This document shows, piece after piece, positions 26,817-36,621 of a stretch of DNA of 64,000 nt. The position numbers and the translations under genes are program-made. The stretch covers positions 1 through 64,000 of the forward strand of contig NZ_JARUKW010000006.1 of assembly GCF_029688845.1 (NCBI RefSeq), given 5' to 3'. How positions within the stretch are numbered: the first letter of the stretch is position 1; every line of letters begins with the position of its first letter. A model generated the notes under the pieces. The model was given only the letters and a program-made list of their open reading frames with translations. It made no database searches and was not told where the DNA came from. This stretch comes from Natronococcus sp. A-GB1. GTDB lineage: Archaea > Halobacteriota > Halobacteria > Halobacteriales > Natrialbaceae.

Positions 26817-27908
26817 TCAGTCGGCCCTCGACTCCGGACTGACGGGCTCGGTATCGCGAGGAACACCGCCGTCGGTTCTAGCCTCGGCAGGGGACGAGCG
26901 ACGAGTCTCAGTCGGGTTTCGCAGCGTCCGAATCCCGGTGACCGGACGCCGGAGTACCTCTGGTCGACGTTCGAGGACGCGAGCGAGCCGTCGACGCTTG
27001 ATGACGGCGAAGCCGGCGAGGATCGTCACCAGCCCCAGTACCGTCAGCGAGTCGACGACGTAACCGAGCAGGACCCAGCTCACGCCGATCGCGACGGCGG
27101 GCTCGGCGTACCCTACCAGCGCGACCTGGGTCGGGCCCGCTCGGTCGAGGAGCTGGAAGTACAGCAGGAAGGCGAACACGCTCGAGACGAGCGTCAGGTA
27201 GGTAAACGAGAGCAGCGCCGTCGGCGTCACGTCGATCGCTGCGACCGACTCGCCTCGGAGCGGGGCGCCGACCAGCAGGACCGCCGCGCCGACGAGCATC
27301 GCCCAGGCCTGCAGCGTCTCGAGGGGAAGCCCGGCGTCGAGCGGCCGCGCGAGAACGGTCCCGACCGCGAACGCAATCGCGGCGCCGAAGACGAGTCCCG
27401 CACCCAGCAGGAGTTCGGTGTCGAGTCCCGCCGGCGAGGGGCGAACGACGGCGACGACCCCGATCAGGCCGAGCACGAGCCCAACGACCCCCGCGGACGA
27501 GAGTCGCTCCCGCGGCAGGATCGCTCCGGCGAACGCCGCGGTGAGGATCGGGGCGGTGCTGGCGACCGTCGCCGCGATCGCACCCGAGACGTACAGCTCG
27601 CCGACGTACAACAACGCGTGGTAGAACGCGATGAGGAAGAGCCCGGCGACACCGACCGAGAGCCACTCGGTTCGGTCGACGGGCCGGAGCCGATCGGTCA
27701 CGACGGCGGCGTAGCCGAAGACGATCAGTCCCGCGACGCCGTAGCGGAGCCCGGCGAACAGCAACGGAGGTACGTACTCGAGGCCGATCTCGATCGCGAC
27801 GAAGGAGGTTCCCCAGCAGATCGCGAGGATCGAGAACAACAGTATATCTCCGTACCCAGACCGAAAGAACGCGCGTCGAATCATAGAACGTTCGAAATCA
27901 GTCGGCAT
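26817..27908 (-). CDS. EamA/DMT-family metabolite exporter
   Basis: This 363-residue transporter has ten predicted helices arranged as two EamA repeats: the first from LLFSILAICWGTSFVAIEIG, the second from GAGLVFGAAIAFAVGTVLAR. The substrate is unknown; relatives export amino acids or drugs. The C-terminus is a 60-residue polar tail. It is divergent from an Lrp-type regulator whose start lies 163 nt away, an arrangement that often means regulation of the exporter by the neighbour (inference). Confidence 0.9.
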   Translation of the reverse strand: MPTDFERSMIRRAFFRSGYGDILLFSILAICWGTSFVAIEIGLEYVPPLLFAGLRYGVAGLIVFGYAAVVTDRLRPVDRTEWLSVGVAGLFLIAFYHALLYVGELYVSGAIAATVASTAPILTAAFAGAILPRERLSSAGVVGLVLGLIGVVAVVRPSPAGLDTELLLGAGLVFGAAIAFAVGTVLARPLDAGLPLETLQAWAMLVGAAVLLVGAPLRGESVAAIDVTPTALLSFTYLTLVSSVFAFLLYFQLLDRAGPTQVALVGYAEPAVAIGVSWVLLGYVVDSLTVLGLVTILAGFAVIKRRRLARVLERRPEVLRRPVTGIRTLRNPTETRRSSPAEARTDGGVPRDTEPVSPESRAD

Positions 27909-28070
27909 ACTTAGACCCTTCTACAACAACACTCTCGAGATCGGATGCAGAATCACACATATGAATTCGATCCGAGCCGGTCCCCGAAAAGAGGGGTTAC
28001 TATTAGAGAAAGATCCAACCTCGAGCGTCCGAGTCGAAAGGCCGATCACGTCATCGCTCGAACTCGCGGT

Positions 28071-28550
28071 ATGGACGAACGCGACGTGCGCCTGCTGAAG
28101 GCAATCTCCGAGCGCGAGACGGGCAGCCCCGAAGCGCTCCACGAGGCGACTGGAATTCCAGTGTCGACGATCCACTACCGACTCAACAACCTCCGCGAGG
28201 AGGGGATCATCGCCAACGACCGCTACGAGATCGACCTCGAGGAGCTCGGCCTCGACGTTACGGTCATCGTCGAGATCCACGCCGACTACAGGGGTTCCTA
28301 CGAGGAGTTCGCGGACCGCCTGCTGACCGTCGAGGGCGTGACGAACGTCTACTTCACGATGGGCGAGACCGACTTCATCGTCGTCGCCCGCCTCAGTGAG
28401 AGCGGGATGGTCGAACGGCTAATCGCCGAGTTCGAACAGCTCGAGGGCGTCGACCGCACGGACTCGACGTTCGTCATCTCGGCGATCGAGGAGCGGGAGG
28501 CCCTACAGAGCTACGAGCTGGAAACGCTGCTCGAGGAGCTGGTCGACTAA
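28071..28550 (+). CDS. Lrp/AsnC-family transcription regulator
   Basis: The 159-residue regulator has an N-terminal helix-turn-helix (VRLLKAISERETGSPEALHE; TGIPVSTIHYRLNNLREEGI) and a C-terminal RAM-type ligand domain (VTVIVEIHADYRGSYEEFAD; GVTNVYFTMGETDFIVVARL). The MGETDF segment is typical of the effector loop. The ATG at 28071 fits the family; the upstream open frame is longer by 42 residues and non-homologous. It probably controls the divergent EamA exporter in response to an amino acid. Confidence 0.92.
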   Translation: MDERDVRLLKAISERETGSPEALHEATGIPVSTIHYRLNNLREEGIIANDRYEIDLEELGLDVTVIVEIHADYRGSYEEFADRLLTVEGVTNVYFTMGETDFIVVARLSESGMVERLIAEFEQLEGVDRTDSTFVISAIEEREALQSYELETLLEELVD

Positions 28551-28666
28551 GCGGATCGATAGCGCCTCCGGACTCGATCATCGTCGCCGCGATTCCGAGG
28601 GGCCGCTATGTAGCGAGTTCGAAGGGAACGGCCGGCGTTGAGGCTGCATGCCGATCAACCGCAACT

Positions 28667-29200
28667 GGGTGGGACTGAAAGGGGCTGGTGCGTTGAGCGG
28701 ACGCGAAGCATCCGCGAGGTCGTCGGCACGAAGCGCCGACTGCTCGAGGGACCAACGGTCCCTCGCCGCTCGGGAGAGCTTCGCTCTCCCGTTGCTCGGG
28801 GAGCAAGGCGAAGTAAGCATTGGACCGAACGCAGTGAGGGAAGCGCGTGGTTCGAGAGACCTTCGGTCTCTCGTCATCAAGCGAAACCGTCGGTTTCGCA
28901 GAGATCGCGAATCGAAGATTCGCTCACTCACGAAAGGCGCTCCGCGCCTTTCGAACGACAGCGAGTCGCAGCCCTCGAGCGGGCCAGGGGCTTTCGCGGT
29001 GATACCGACGAGACCAGTCCTGCTCGCACGAACACAGGGGCTGCCACACCCTCCCCAGCCGACTCGCTCACTCCGTTCGTTCGTCCACAGGAAGACACAG
29101 CGCGTCTTCCAAGCCTTCGCTCGTTTCCTCGCGAAGACCTCGCACAATGTCGTCGACCGTCCTCCCTGACGTTCGGCCGGTCGACAGTGCGCGCCACTGC
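28667..29200 (+). repeat. Dispersed repeat element, long copy (534 bp)
   Basis: The element begins GGGTGGGACTGAAAGGGGC and ends at GTCGACAGTGCGCGCC plus a few bases. It matches the element at 38916-39107 in order: the same start; AGGGGCTTTCG; GTGATAC(C/T)GACGAG; CACGAACACA; CCTCCCCAGCCGA(C/T)TCGCTCACTC; CCTCGCACAATGT; and a terminal stem made by TCGACCG and CGGTCGA. Relative to that copy it holds a 300-bp insert at 28686-28985. Open frames across it on both strands are incidental. The 785-bp gap between the Lrp and MFS genes contains nothing else recognisable. Confidence 0.85.
28697..28953. repeat. Array of nine consecutive stem-loops
   Basis: Nine inverted repeats follow one another: 28697-28715 (loop GAA, one mismatch), 28722-28740 (GAA, one mismatch), 28745-28765 (GAGGGACC-AAC-GGTCCCTC), 28771-28791 (CGGGAGAGC-TTC-GCTCTCCCG), 28792-28806 (TTGCTC-GGG-GAGCAA), 28853-28873 (GAGAGACC-TTC-GGTCTCTC), 28881-28899 (GCGAAACC-GTC-GGTTTCGC), 28907-28923 (GCGAATC-GAA-GATTCGC) and 28931-28953 (GAAAGGCGC-TCC-GCGCCTTTC). 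The stems differ in sequence while the 3-nt loop size is constant, so structure, not sequence, is repeated. Confidence 0.85.
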
Positions 29201-29335
29201 AGGTGGAATGGTCGGACCGAGCTGAGACATCGTTCACCTCTACGCAACACGTGATTTCGCTCGAGTATACCCCGCCCACTACGCGAATCACCGATTCCGC
29301 TGGAACTTTGACCTGGTACCGTTCCACTCTGTACC

Positions 29336-30670
29336 ATGGCACAGGAGCAAGCCGAGGTCGCCGGCCCGCTCGACGCGTTTCGGCAGTTCTTCTCGCTGCA
29401 GCGTGACGTGCTGGTACTGTCGCTGGCGATGTTCGCGTTCAGCCTCGGATTCCAGATGACCAACCGGTTTCTGCCGGATTACCTCGTGTACCTCGGCGCG
29501 GGCGGGTTTGTCGTCGGGCTGTTCGCCACGCTGGGCAACGTCATCGGTGCCATCTACCCATACTACGGTGGGGTCGTCTCCGATCGCGTCGGCTCGCGGT
29601 ACGCCCTGACTGTCTTCGGCTTTCTCTCTACCTTTGGCTTCGCGATCTGGCTCGGCTCCGCCTACGTGCCCGCGATCGATCTCGGCGTCGTCATCCTCGA
29701 GCCGTGGGTGTGGGTGTTCGTCGGGCTACTATTAGCGCAGTGCTGGAAGTCCTTCGGCATCGGCGGTCACTACGCCATTGTCAAGCAGGCGACCGAGCCG
29801 AGTCGGCTGGCTCGCGGGTTTGCCAGCACGGAGACGTTCCGCCGGACCGCGTTCCTGATCGCGCCGCTGATCGTCGCAGCGCTCGTCGCCGACGAACTCA
29901 TGCCCGGCTTCCTCTGGGTGCTCGCGATCGCGATCGTCTTCGCCCTCCTCGGGACGATCGTCCAGCACCTGCTGTACGAGGTCGACGCCGACTCCGTCGG
30001 CAAGGAGTTCGAGGGCATCGGCCAGATCGTCGACGACCTGCAGGCGCTGCCGGACCCGCTGCGACCGTTGCTCGTGGCAGACACGTTCGTCCGCTTCGCC
30101 AACGGGATGGTGTACGCCTTCTTCATTCTCGTGATCACCCAGCTGCTCGAGATCGGGCTGACGCTCTCCTTACCTCTCGTGGGGACGATCGACCTCTCGC
30201 CCGCCGCCTTCTTCGGCGTCCTTCTGGGAGTCGAGATGGTCGTCGCGCTGTTGACGATGGCACCGACCGCGAAGGTCGCCGAGTATGTCGGCCTCAAACC
30301 GGTCGTCGGGCTGGGATTCTTCGTCTATGCGATCTTTCCCGTACTGTTGATCTTCGGCCCCCAGTACCTCGGCGGGATCGACGAGGCGTGGCTCCTCGTC
30401 GCGCTCTTTGCCTTCTCGGGACTGCGATTCGCCGGCCTGCCGGCTCACAAGGCGCTCGTCGTCGGCCCGGCAAAACAGGGGTCGGGCGGCCGCGTGACGG
30501 GATCGTACTACCTGATCCGCGGTGCGATCGTGATCCCTAGCGGTGCGCTGGGCGGGTTTCTCTGGCAGTTCGTCAGCCCCGAACTCTCCTTTACGATCGC
30601 CACCGTCGTCGGGATGATCGGCGTCGTCTACTTCGCGCTCTTCGGCCAGGAGTTCGAGGCCTATCAGTAA
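29336..30670 (+). CDS. Major facilitator superfamily transporter
   Basis: The 444-residue protein has about 12 helices and the MFS loop 2-3 signature in YYGGVVSDRVGSRYALTVFG. The first helix starts at LVLSLAMFAFSLGFQMTNRF. A central cytoplasmic loop around EVDADSVGKEFEGIGQIVDD separates the halves. The substrate cannot be assigned. It starts 135 nt right of the stem-loop repeat element, which may influence its expression. Confidence 0.88.
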   Translation: MAQEQAEVAGPLDAFRQFFSLQRDVLVLSLAMFAFSLGFQMTNRFLPDYLVYLGAGGFVVGLFATLGNVIGAIYPYYGGVVSDRVGSRYALTVFGFLSTFGFAIWLGSAYVPAIDLGVVILEPWVWVFVGLLLAQCWKSFGIGGHYAIVKQATEPSRLARGFASTETFRRTAFLIAPLIVAALVADELMPGFLWVLAIAIVFALLGTIVQHLLYEVDADSVGKEFEGIGQIVDDLQALPDPLRPLLVADTFVRFANGMVYAFFILVITQLLEIGLTLSLPLVGTIDLSPAAFFGVLLGVEMVVALLTMAPTAKVAEYVGLKPVVGLGFFVYAIFPVLLIFGPQYLGGIDEAWLLVALFAFSGLRFAGLPAHKALVVGPAKQGSGGRVTGSYYLIRGAIVIPSGALGGFLWQFVSPELSFTIATVVGMIGVVYFALFGQEFEAYQ

Positions 30671-30727
30671 CGACGCTGCTCGCTCGCAACCATCACCTCG
30701 AGCTCGGAGCCGAACTCGATCTCCAAC

Positions 30728-32596
30728 TTAGGCCCGCTGCTGGATCTCCTCGCGCAGCAGCCGACTGACGAGGTCGCCGTCGGCCTTCCCGCGAAGCGCG
30801 CCCATGCACTCGCCCATCAGGCCAGAAAAGGCCTGCATCCCTTCCTCCTCGACCTGGTCTTCGTTTCGCTCGACGACCTCGACGATAGCCTCGCGGACCT
30901 CGCTCTCGTCCGCGCCGCCGAGCCCTTCCGCCTCGGCGGCCTCCTCGGCCGTGCGATCGGGCTCCTCGGCGAGCGCCGCGAGCAGGTCACCCACACCCTC
31001 GTTGGGGAGGTCGCCGTCGTCGGCCATCTCGAGCACCGCCTCGAGGTGCTCGTCGGTCAGGTTCTCGACGGGGACGTCGTCCCGTCGCAGTTCAGTGAGC
31101 GTCGACTCGAGAGTCGAGGCCGCGAGCGTCGGGTCGATCCCCGCTGCGGTGACGTCCTCGAACAGCGGCATCCGGCGGCCGTAGGCGACCTGCTCGGCCA
31201 GTCCCTCGCCGAGGTCGAACTCGTCCTGGTAGCGCTCGACCTTCTCGGTCAGGAGTTCGGGCTCGGGCACCTCGCTCGGATCCGGCTCGACGGGCGGAAC
31301 GTCGGTTTCGGGATACATCCGCGCCGCGCCGGGCAGCGGCCGCAGGTAGCGGGTCGTCCCGTCGTCGTTCGCACCGCGGGTCTCCTCGGGGACGCCCTCG
31401 AGTGCCGTCCGGGCGCGCTCGGCGACCGCCTCGATCGCCGACTCGGCAGTGTCGGTGTCGTCGGCGACGATGGCGACGGCGTCCTCGGGGTCCGCGCCGA
31501 CGGCCTCGCGAAGGGCCGCGACCTCCTCGTCGGTGACGCCGTAGGCGGGCAGCTCGTCGGTGTGGAAGATCCCGCCCGCGCCGTGGCGCTTCGCGTGGTC
31601 CGAGAACTCGGTACCGAGACGGCGGTCAGGAGCGATTTCGCGACCCACGAGGCCATCGAACCCCTCGAGGAGAACGGCCATCACGGACCCGCCGGAGCTC
31701 AGGGCGCCGCCGATGACGCCGCTGTCGGTATCCTCGAAGAGGTCGCTCGCATCCTGGATCGCGCCTACGGACGCCTCCCGCTCCGCGAGTTCGTCGCGGA
31801 TCTCGACGAGCTCGACCTGGCGGGCGACCTCGTTGCGGACGATGTCGTCGATGTCGTCGAGACTCTGGACGCCCTTGATCTCGACGCGGGCGCCCTCGGC
31901 GATGGAGACGTTGACGTCCTGGCGGATCGTCCCCAGGCCGCGCTTTACCTTCCCCGTCGAGCGGAGCAACATCCCGATCCGCTCGGCGGCCTCGAGAGCC
32001 TGCTCCGGTGACGAGATGTCCGGGCTGGTACCGATCTCGACCAGCGGAATCCCGAGCCGATCCAGGCTGTACCGGACGCCGTCGTCGGTTTCCGCGACGC
32101 GCTGGGCGCTCTCCTCCTCGAGCAGCAGATCTTCGATGCCCACCGTGCCCGCACTCGTCTCGATCTCGCCGCCGGTGGCGATCAGCGTCGAGCGCTGGAA
32201 CCCCGACGTGTTCGAGCCGTCGACGACCAGCTTTCGCATGACGTGGGCCTGATCGACCGGGTTCATCTCCATCAGCTGGGCCACCTCGAGGGTCGTCTCG
32301 AGGGCCTCCCGGTCGAGTTCGTGGGGCGGCTCGTCGTCCTCCTCGACGAGGCAGGTCGAGTCGTACGCGAGGTACTCGAACTCGCGGTCGACCTTGCTCT
32401 CCTCCAAGGCGGCGTCGTCGATCTCGCCCAGCTCGCTGCGGGTGGGGTGGAGATAGCGGGTGAACCGCCGCGTCGATTCCTCGGGCTCGCGCAGTTCGGT
32501 CGGACACTGGCAGAACAGCTTCGTCGCCGTGTCGAGTTGCTGGTGGATCTCCAGCCCGGCGACGAGTCCGAGCTCGTCGTAGTCGTACTCGGTCAT
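30728..32596 (-). CDS. gatE: Glu-tRNA(Gln) amidotransferase subunit E
   Basis: GatE is the archaeal tRNA-recognising subunit of the GatDE complex that converts Glu-tRNA(Gln) to Gln-tRNA(Gln). The 622-residue length is normal. The GatB/E cradle domain begins GLVAGLEIHQQLDTATKLFC, with YDSTCLVEEDDEPPHELDRE and SRLGI-type core segments (YSLDRLGIPLVEIGTSPDIS). The AspRS-like insertion specific to GatE lies around residues 280-400, and the C-terminal helical YqeY-like tail (EGMQAFSGLMGECMGALRGK) follows. gatD is not adjacent, as is common in haloarchaea. Confidence 0.96.
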   Translation of the reverse strand: MTEYDYDELGLVAGLEIHQQLDTATKLFCQCPTELREPEESTRRFTRYLHPTRSELGEIDDAALEESKVDREFEYLAYDSTCLVEEDDEPPHELDREALETTLEVAQLMEMNPVDQAHVMRKLVVDGSNTSGFQRSTLIATGGEIETSAGTVGIEDLLLEEESAQRVAETDDGVRYSLDRLGIPLVEIGTSPDISSPEQALEAAERIGMLLRSTGKVKRGLGTIRQDVNVSIAEGARVEIKGVQSLDDIDDIVRNEVARQVELVEIRDELAEREASVGAIQDASDLFEDTDSGVIGGALSSGGSVMAVLLEGFDGLVGREIAPDRRLGTEFSDHAKRHGAGGIFHTDELPAYGVTDEEVAALREAVGADPEDAVAIVADDTDTAESAIEAVAERARTALEGVPEETRGANDDGTTRYLRPLPGAARMYPETDVPPVEPDPSEVPEPELLTEKVERYQDEFDLGEGLAEQVAYGRRMPLFEDVTAAGIDPTLAASTLESTLTELRRDDVPVENLTDEHLEAVLEMADDGDLPNEGVGDLLAALAEEPDRTAEEAAEAEGLGGADESEVREAIVEVVERNEDQVEEEGMQAFSGLMGECMGALRGKADGDLVSRLLREEIQQRA

Positions 32597-32699
32597 TGAC
32601 GGCCACTCTGGGGCGCGAGGGTAAAAAACCGTTCAGTCCGGCCCGCGGACGCGAGCGCTTCGTCCCGCCAACCCCGTCGGCCCGTTCGTCCTCGCGAAC

Positions 32700-34013
32700 T
32701 CAGTCGTCGTCGGCCTCGAGCTCCGTCCTCGACGGTTCCGGACGGGCTGCCGCCTCGGCGACCGCCTCGAGGACGTCCGTCGGCGGAGCGACGACACCTC
32801 GCTGCCGACAGCGCTCGTACAGTTCCCGCGCCCGCCCGCCCGCGTGATTCCGCTCGGTGAACGGCCGGTCCTCAAGGACGGCGAGCGAGTCCATCTCGGC
32901 GAGTTCCTCGAGTAACAGCTGGTTTCCGGCGCCGACCTCGAGATCCGCGGCGACCGTCACGTCGGCGTCCTCGATCGCTCCGCGGGCCACCTCCCGATCG
33001 GCGTCCGAGAGCGGGGTGAACGGCTCGACCGAGATCGTCTCGAACCCCTGTCCGCGGGCGAGTTCAGCAGCGGCGTCGCCGCTCGCGACCGGGCCGACCG
33101 TACACGTACAGTCGGCCGCGGCGAGTTCGGCGACGACGCTCGCGGCGGTCGAGCCACCGCCGACGACGTGGACCCGATCGGGAACGGTCGCCTCGGCGTC
33201 GGTCGATCGCAGCGCGCTCACTGTCGGCGTCCTCGTCACCGGACTCTCGGTCACGACGGCGTTCGCGTCGAACGCCGCGGCGAGGACGCTCCGGTTCAGC
33301 ACCGACTCCGGAGGCCCCGACTCGAGAACCGACCCCTCCGAGAGGACGACGAGTCGATCGCAGTACCGCGCGGCCAGGTTCAGGTCGTGGATCGCGGCGA
33401 CGGCGGTGCGGCCCTCCGCGACGAACTCGCGAACGAGCTCGAGGGTTTCGATCTGATGGTTGACGTCGAGGCTCGCCGTCGGCTCGTCGAGCAGGAGAAT
33501 GGGGGTTTGCTGGGCGATCGCCCGCGCGAGGACGACCCGCTGGCGCTCACCGCCGCTGACCTCGTCGATCGGTCGGTCGGCGAACTTCGCCGTGCGAGTG
33601 CGCTCGAGGGCGCGATCGACCGCTGCCCGATCGGCCTCACCGGGCGGCGAAAAGCGCGAGCGGTGGGGGTACCGGCCCATCTCCACGATGGTCCGGACGT
33701 CGAACGAAAAGGAGAGGTCGGTGTTCTGCGGGACGACCGCAACCAGTCGGCTCGCGGCCTTCGAGGACCGCTCGTGCAACGGCGCGCCGTCGACGTCGAC
33801 GGCCCCTCGGTCGGGCTCGAGCGAGCCGCTCATCGCTCGAAGCAGCGTCGTCTTTCCCGCGCCGTTCGGGCCGACGAGACCGACGAGCTCGCCGGGTTCG
33901 ATCGTGATGGAGACGTCCTTGAGGACGGTCGTCTCGCCGAACGAAACCGCGACGTCCTCGACGTCGATCTGCGCCCCATCTCTCGCCGTCGGCAACGCAT
34001 CACCGTCGGTCAC
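32700..34013 (-). CDS. btuD: BtuD-type ABC ATPase with extra C-terminal domain (cobalamin/metal-chelate import)
   Basis: The 437-residue ATPase drives import of cobalamin or iron-siderophore. Walker A is GPNGAGKTT, signature [14 protein letters not shown], Walker [13 protein letters not shown]. Residues about 265-437 form an additional alpha/beta domain ([40 protein letters not shown]) absent from bacterial BtuD. The start is a GTG at 34013 that overlaps the btuC stop (GTGA), showing translational coupling. Without that choice the frame runs on far upstream, which is an artefact. Confidence 0.92.
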   Translation of the reverse strand: MTDGDALPTARDGAQIDVEDVAVSFGETTVLKDVSITIEPGELVGLVGPNGAGKTTLLRAMSGSLEPDRGAVDVDGAPLHERSSKAASRLVAVVPQNTDLSFSFDVRTIVEMGRYPHRSRFSPPGEADRAAVDRALERTRTAKFADRPIDEVSGGERQRVVLARAIAQQTPILLLDEPTASLDVNHQIETLELVREFVAEGRTAVAAIHDLNLAARYCDRLVVLSEGSVLESGPPESVLNRSVLAAAFDANAVVTESPVTRTPTVSALRSTDAEATVPDRVHVVGGGSTAASVVAELAAADCTCTVGPVASGDAAAELARGQGFETISVEPFTPLSDADREVARGAIEDADVTVAADLEVGAGNQLLLEELAEMDSLAVLEDRPFTERNHAGGRARELYERCRQRGVVAPPTDVLEAVAEAAARPEPSRTELEADDD

Positions 34014-35059
34014 AGCGCGTGCACCTCCCGGCTGGTCAGCAGGTAGAGAAAGAAGGGTGCACCGACGGTCGCGGTGACGATCCCGACGGGGACGATCGGC
34101 AGCCCGAAGGCACCTACCCGGGCGACGGTGTCGGCGATCACGAGAAAGGAGGCACCCGCGAGCGCGCTGGTCGGCAGCAGGATCCGGTGGTCGGGGCCGA
34201 CGATCAGGCGCATCATGTGGGGGACGACGAGGCCGACGAAACCGATGATGCCGGCGACGGCGACGCCCGCGGCGGTGACGAGACTCGCCAGCGCGAGCAG
34301 GAGGAGCTTGGTCCGCTCGACGCTCACGCCGAGGCTCTGGGCGTCCTCCTCGCCGAGCAGGAGGACGTTCATCTCGCGGGTGTAGGCGCCGAGCACGAGC
34401 ACGCCGACGAGCGTGACGGGTAACGCGAAGCCGACGTCGCCCCAGGTGCTGCGGTGGAGGTGGCCCATCATCCAGATGACGGCCTCCCGGAGGTTCTCGC
34501 CGCTGTGGACGATCATAAACGAGATCACCGCGCCGAGAAACGCCTGGATCGCGACGCCCGCGAGCAGCAATGTCGCGACCGGGGTCCGCCCGCCCTCGGT
34601 CGCGATGGCGTAGACGAGGAAAGCGGTGACCAGAGCGCCGACGAACGCGGGCAGGTGGACGCTCCCGATCGGCACCAGCGCCGGAAACGCGATGGCGGCG
34701 ACGGCGCCGACCGCGGCGCCCGAGGAGACGCCGATGATCGACGGATCCGCGAGCGGGTTTCTGAAAAAGCCCTGCATGACCGTCCCCGCGGCTGCCAGTG
34801 CGAAGCCGACCGTCGCGGCCAGTAGGATCCGTGGCAGGCGGACGTCCGCAACGATCGTCCGGTGGGTCGCCGGTACCTCGTGGGCGCCGACGCCGACGAG
34901 GCTGAGGATCACTCGCGAGACGGTCAGCGGGTCGATCCGAACCGGGCCGAGTGCCGCGCTCGCGATAACGACGCCGACCAGCAACGTCGAGAGCGCGACC
35001 GACCACGCGACGATACGGTTCGGAGCGGACACGGCTGCAAACTCGCTTGCAGTAGACAA
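34010..35059 (-). CDS. btuC: BtuC/FecCD-type ABC permease
   Basis: The 349-residue permease has about ten helices. Family marks include [42 protein letters not shown] and [20 protein letters not shown], the ATPase-contact loop (quoted here only as [14 protein letters not shown] and [12 protein letters not shown]). It transports cobalamin or ferric siderophore from the binding protein encoded divergently 33 nt away. The stop overlaps the btuD GTG start. Confidence 0.94.
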   Translation of the reverse strand: MSTASEFAAVSAPNRIVAWSVALSTLLVGVVIASAALGPVRIDPLTVSRVILSLVGVGAHEVPATHRTIVADVRLPRILLAATVGFALAAAGTVMQGFFRNPLADPSIIGVSSGAAVGAVAAIAFPALVPIGSVHLPAFVGALVTAFLVYAIATEGGRTPVATLLLAGVAIQAFLGAVISFMIVHSGENLREAVIWMMGHLHRSTWGDVGFALPVTLVGVLVLGAYTREMNVLLLGEEDAQSLGVSVERTKLLLLALASLVTAAGVAVAGIIGFVGLVVPHMMRLIVGPDHRILLPTSALAGASFLVIADTVARVGAFGLPIVPVGIVTATVGAPFFLYLLTSREVHAL

Positions 35060-35091
35060 ATATTTGTTGGAGTGTCTCGCAGTGTCGGTCG

Positions 35092-36234
35092 ATGCGAAAT
35101 TCAGTGATCGTTTTCGTTGCGGTGTTGACGGCGCTGGCCGCGTTTACTCCCGCTGTCGCGGCGGGAGGGGGGATGGCCGACGTCGCACAGGAGGAACCGA
35201 CCTGCGAGTTTCCGTTCGAGGGGGAGGACGCAACCGGTGAGACGGTAACCGTCGATGAGGAGCCCGACTCGGTCGTCGCCTTACAGCCCAGTGACGCGCA
35301 GGTAATGCACGAGATCGGGGCCGAAGACAAGCTCTCGGGGATGCCCGTCGGCGAGTACACCGACTACCTCGGGGCCGACGAGGAGCTCGACATCACCGAG
35401 GACGACGGCGTCACGCCCGTCACCGAGGAGGTAATCGACCGCGATCCCGACGTCGTCCTCGCCGCGAACGCCCTCGAGGGCGACGACGTGGTCGACCAGC
35501 TCCGGGACGCCGGACTCGACGTCTACGTCTTCCCGACCGAGGAATCGCTCGACGGCGTTGCCGAGAACGTCCGCCTGACCGGCGAGATCGTCGGCGAGTG
35601 CGACGGCGCCGAGGACGCCCTCGAGGAGTTCGAGGAACGCCTTGAGACCATCGAGGCGACCGTCGAGGACGAAGAGCACCCGCTCGCGTACTACGAGATG
35701 GGCGACGGCTTCACCGCCGGTGAAGGCACCTTCCAGGACGAGATCATCACCACCGCCGGCGTCGAGAACCTCGGCGCGGAGGCCGGCATCGAGGGCTGGG
35801 CCGAGATCAGCGACGAGGTCGTCGTTGAGGAGGATCCCGAGTGGATTATCTACGGCGAATCCTGGGGTGACGAGCCGCCCGTCAGCGAGGCCGTGATGGG
35901 AACGACCGCCTTCCAGGACGAACAGTTCGTCGCGGTCAACGACCAGTTCATGAGCCAGCCCGGTCCGCTCGTCGTCGAGGCGATCGAGGAGATCGTCGCC
36001 GAGGTCCACCCCGAGGCGTACGCCGAAGCGACCGACGAGGCCGAGGACGACGCCGCGGACGAGACCGACGATGCAGACGACGAGGCGGACACTGACGACG
36101 CGGACGCCGACGACGCGGTCGACGAACCCGCGGACGACGCAGCCGAGGACGACGACTCGATCCCCGGCTTCGGCGTTCCCGCGGTCGTCGCCGCGCTGGT
36201 TGCCGTCCTGGCCGTTCTCGCTCGCCGTCGGTAG
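35092..36234 (+). CDS. btuF: BtuF-type binding protein with PGF-CTERM anchor
   Basis: The 380-residue secreted binding protein belongs to the cobalamin/Fe(III)-siderophore class. A Sec-type signal covers residues 1-25. The core has [20 protein letters not shown] and the helical-backbone domain of class-III binders. After an Asp/Glu/Ala-rich spacer (about residues 305-350) the protein ends in a PGF-CTERM type tail ([20 protein letters not shown] then RRR), processed by archaeosortase A to lipid-anchor it at the S-layer. It is divergent from btuC with a 32-nt gap that must hold both promoters. Confidence 0.92.
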   Translation: MRNSVIVFVAVLTALAAFTPAVAAGGGMADVAQEEPTCEFPFEGEDATGETVTVDEEPDSVVALQPSDAQVMHEIGAEDKLSGMPVGEYTDYLGADEELDITEDDGVTPVTEEVIDRDPDVVLAANALEGDDVVDQLRDAGLDVYVFPTEESLDGVAENVRLTGEIVGECDGAEDALEEFEERLETIEATVEDEEHPLAYYEMGDGFTAGEGTFQDEIITTAGVENLGAEAGIEGWAEISDEVVVEEDPEWIIYGESWGDEPPVSEAVMGTTAFQDEQFVAVNDQFMSQPGPLVVEAIEEIVAEVHPEAYAEATDEAEDDAADETDDADDEADTDDADADDAVDEPADDAAEDDDSIPGFGVPAVVAALVAVLAVLARRR

Positions 36235-36342
36235 TATCGACTCGCATACCGCCGACCGACCATCCGCGCTCGAGTCGGTTCCTCGAGCGCGGACCCGACA
36301 CTTTTGAAAAGTGTTTACCCGGAGGCCGCTCGAGTCGGAGGT

Positions 36343-36621
36343 ATGGTCGAGAACGTCATCTGGCCCGCCTATCTCGATGCCGACCTCTCCCGGGCCGAGG
36401 GACGACGCGTCGCCGAGGAGCTGGCCGTCGAGGAGCCGACGGTCGACGAGATCGCAAAGGCCGTCCAGCAGATCGGCTACGACGCCACGATCGAACGCGA
36501 GAAATCCTATTCCCGGGAGCACTGGGCCGATCGCGGCCGAGTCGTCGTCCGAGGGTCCGACGACTCGAAGAACGACCTCGTCCAGGCCGTCGCGGCGTAC
36601 GTCGTCGCGATGCGGGACTGA
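36343..36621 (+). CDS. srp19: Signal recognition particle protein SRP19
   Basis: SRP19 binds helices 6 and 8 of 7S RNA and prepares the SRP54 site. The 92-residue protein shows [40 protein letters not shown] and [16 protein letters not shown], the normal archaeal pattern. The ATG at 36343 is favoured by homology over the Met at 36304. It overlaps gar1 by one base (TGATG), so an RNA-protein operon is likely. Confidence 0.95.
   Translation: MVENVIWPAYLDADLSRAEGRRVAEELAVEEPTVDEIAKAVQQIGYDATIEREKSYSREHWADRGRVVVRGSDDSKNDLVQAVAAYVVAMRD

Noticed and set aside
28667-28685. GGGTGGGACTGAAAGGGGC as a CRISPR repeat
   Set aside because: The ending looks a little like an archaeal CRISPR repeat, but it occurs once per element with no regular spacers and no cas genes.
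28638-29225. Open frames of 173-254 codons over the stem-loop repeat
   Set aside because: They exist in several frames on both strands, arise from the hairpin words, and are not supported by any domain; the repeat explains the sequence.
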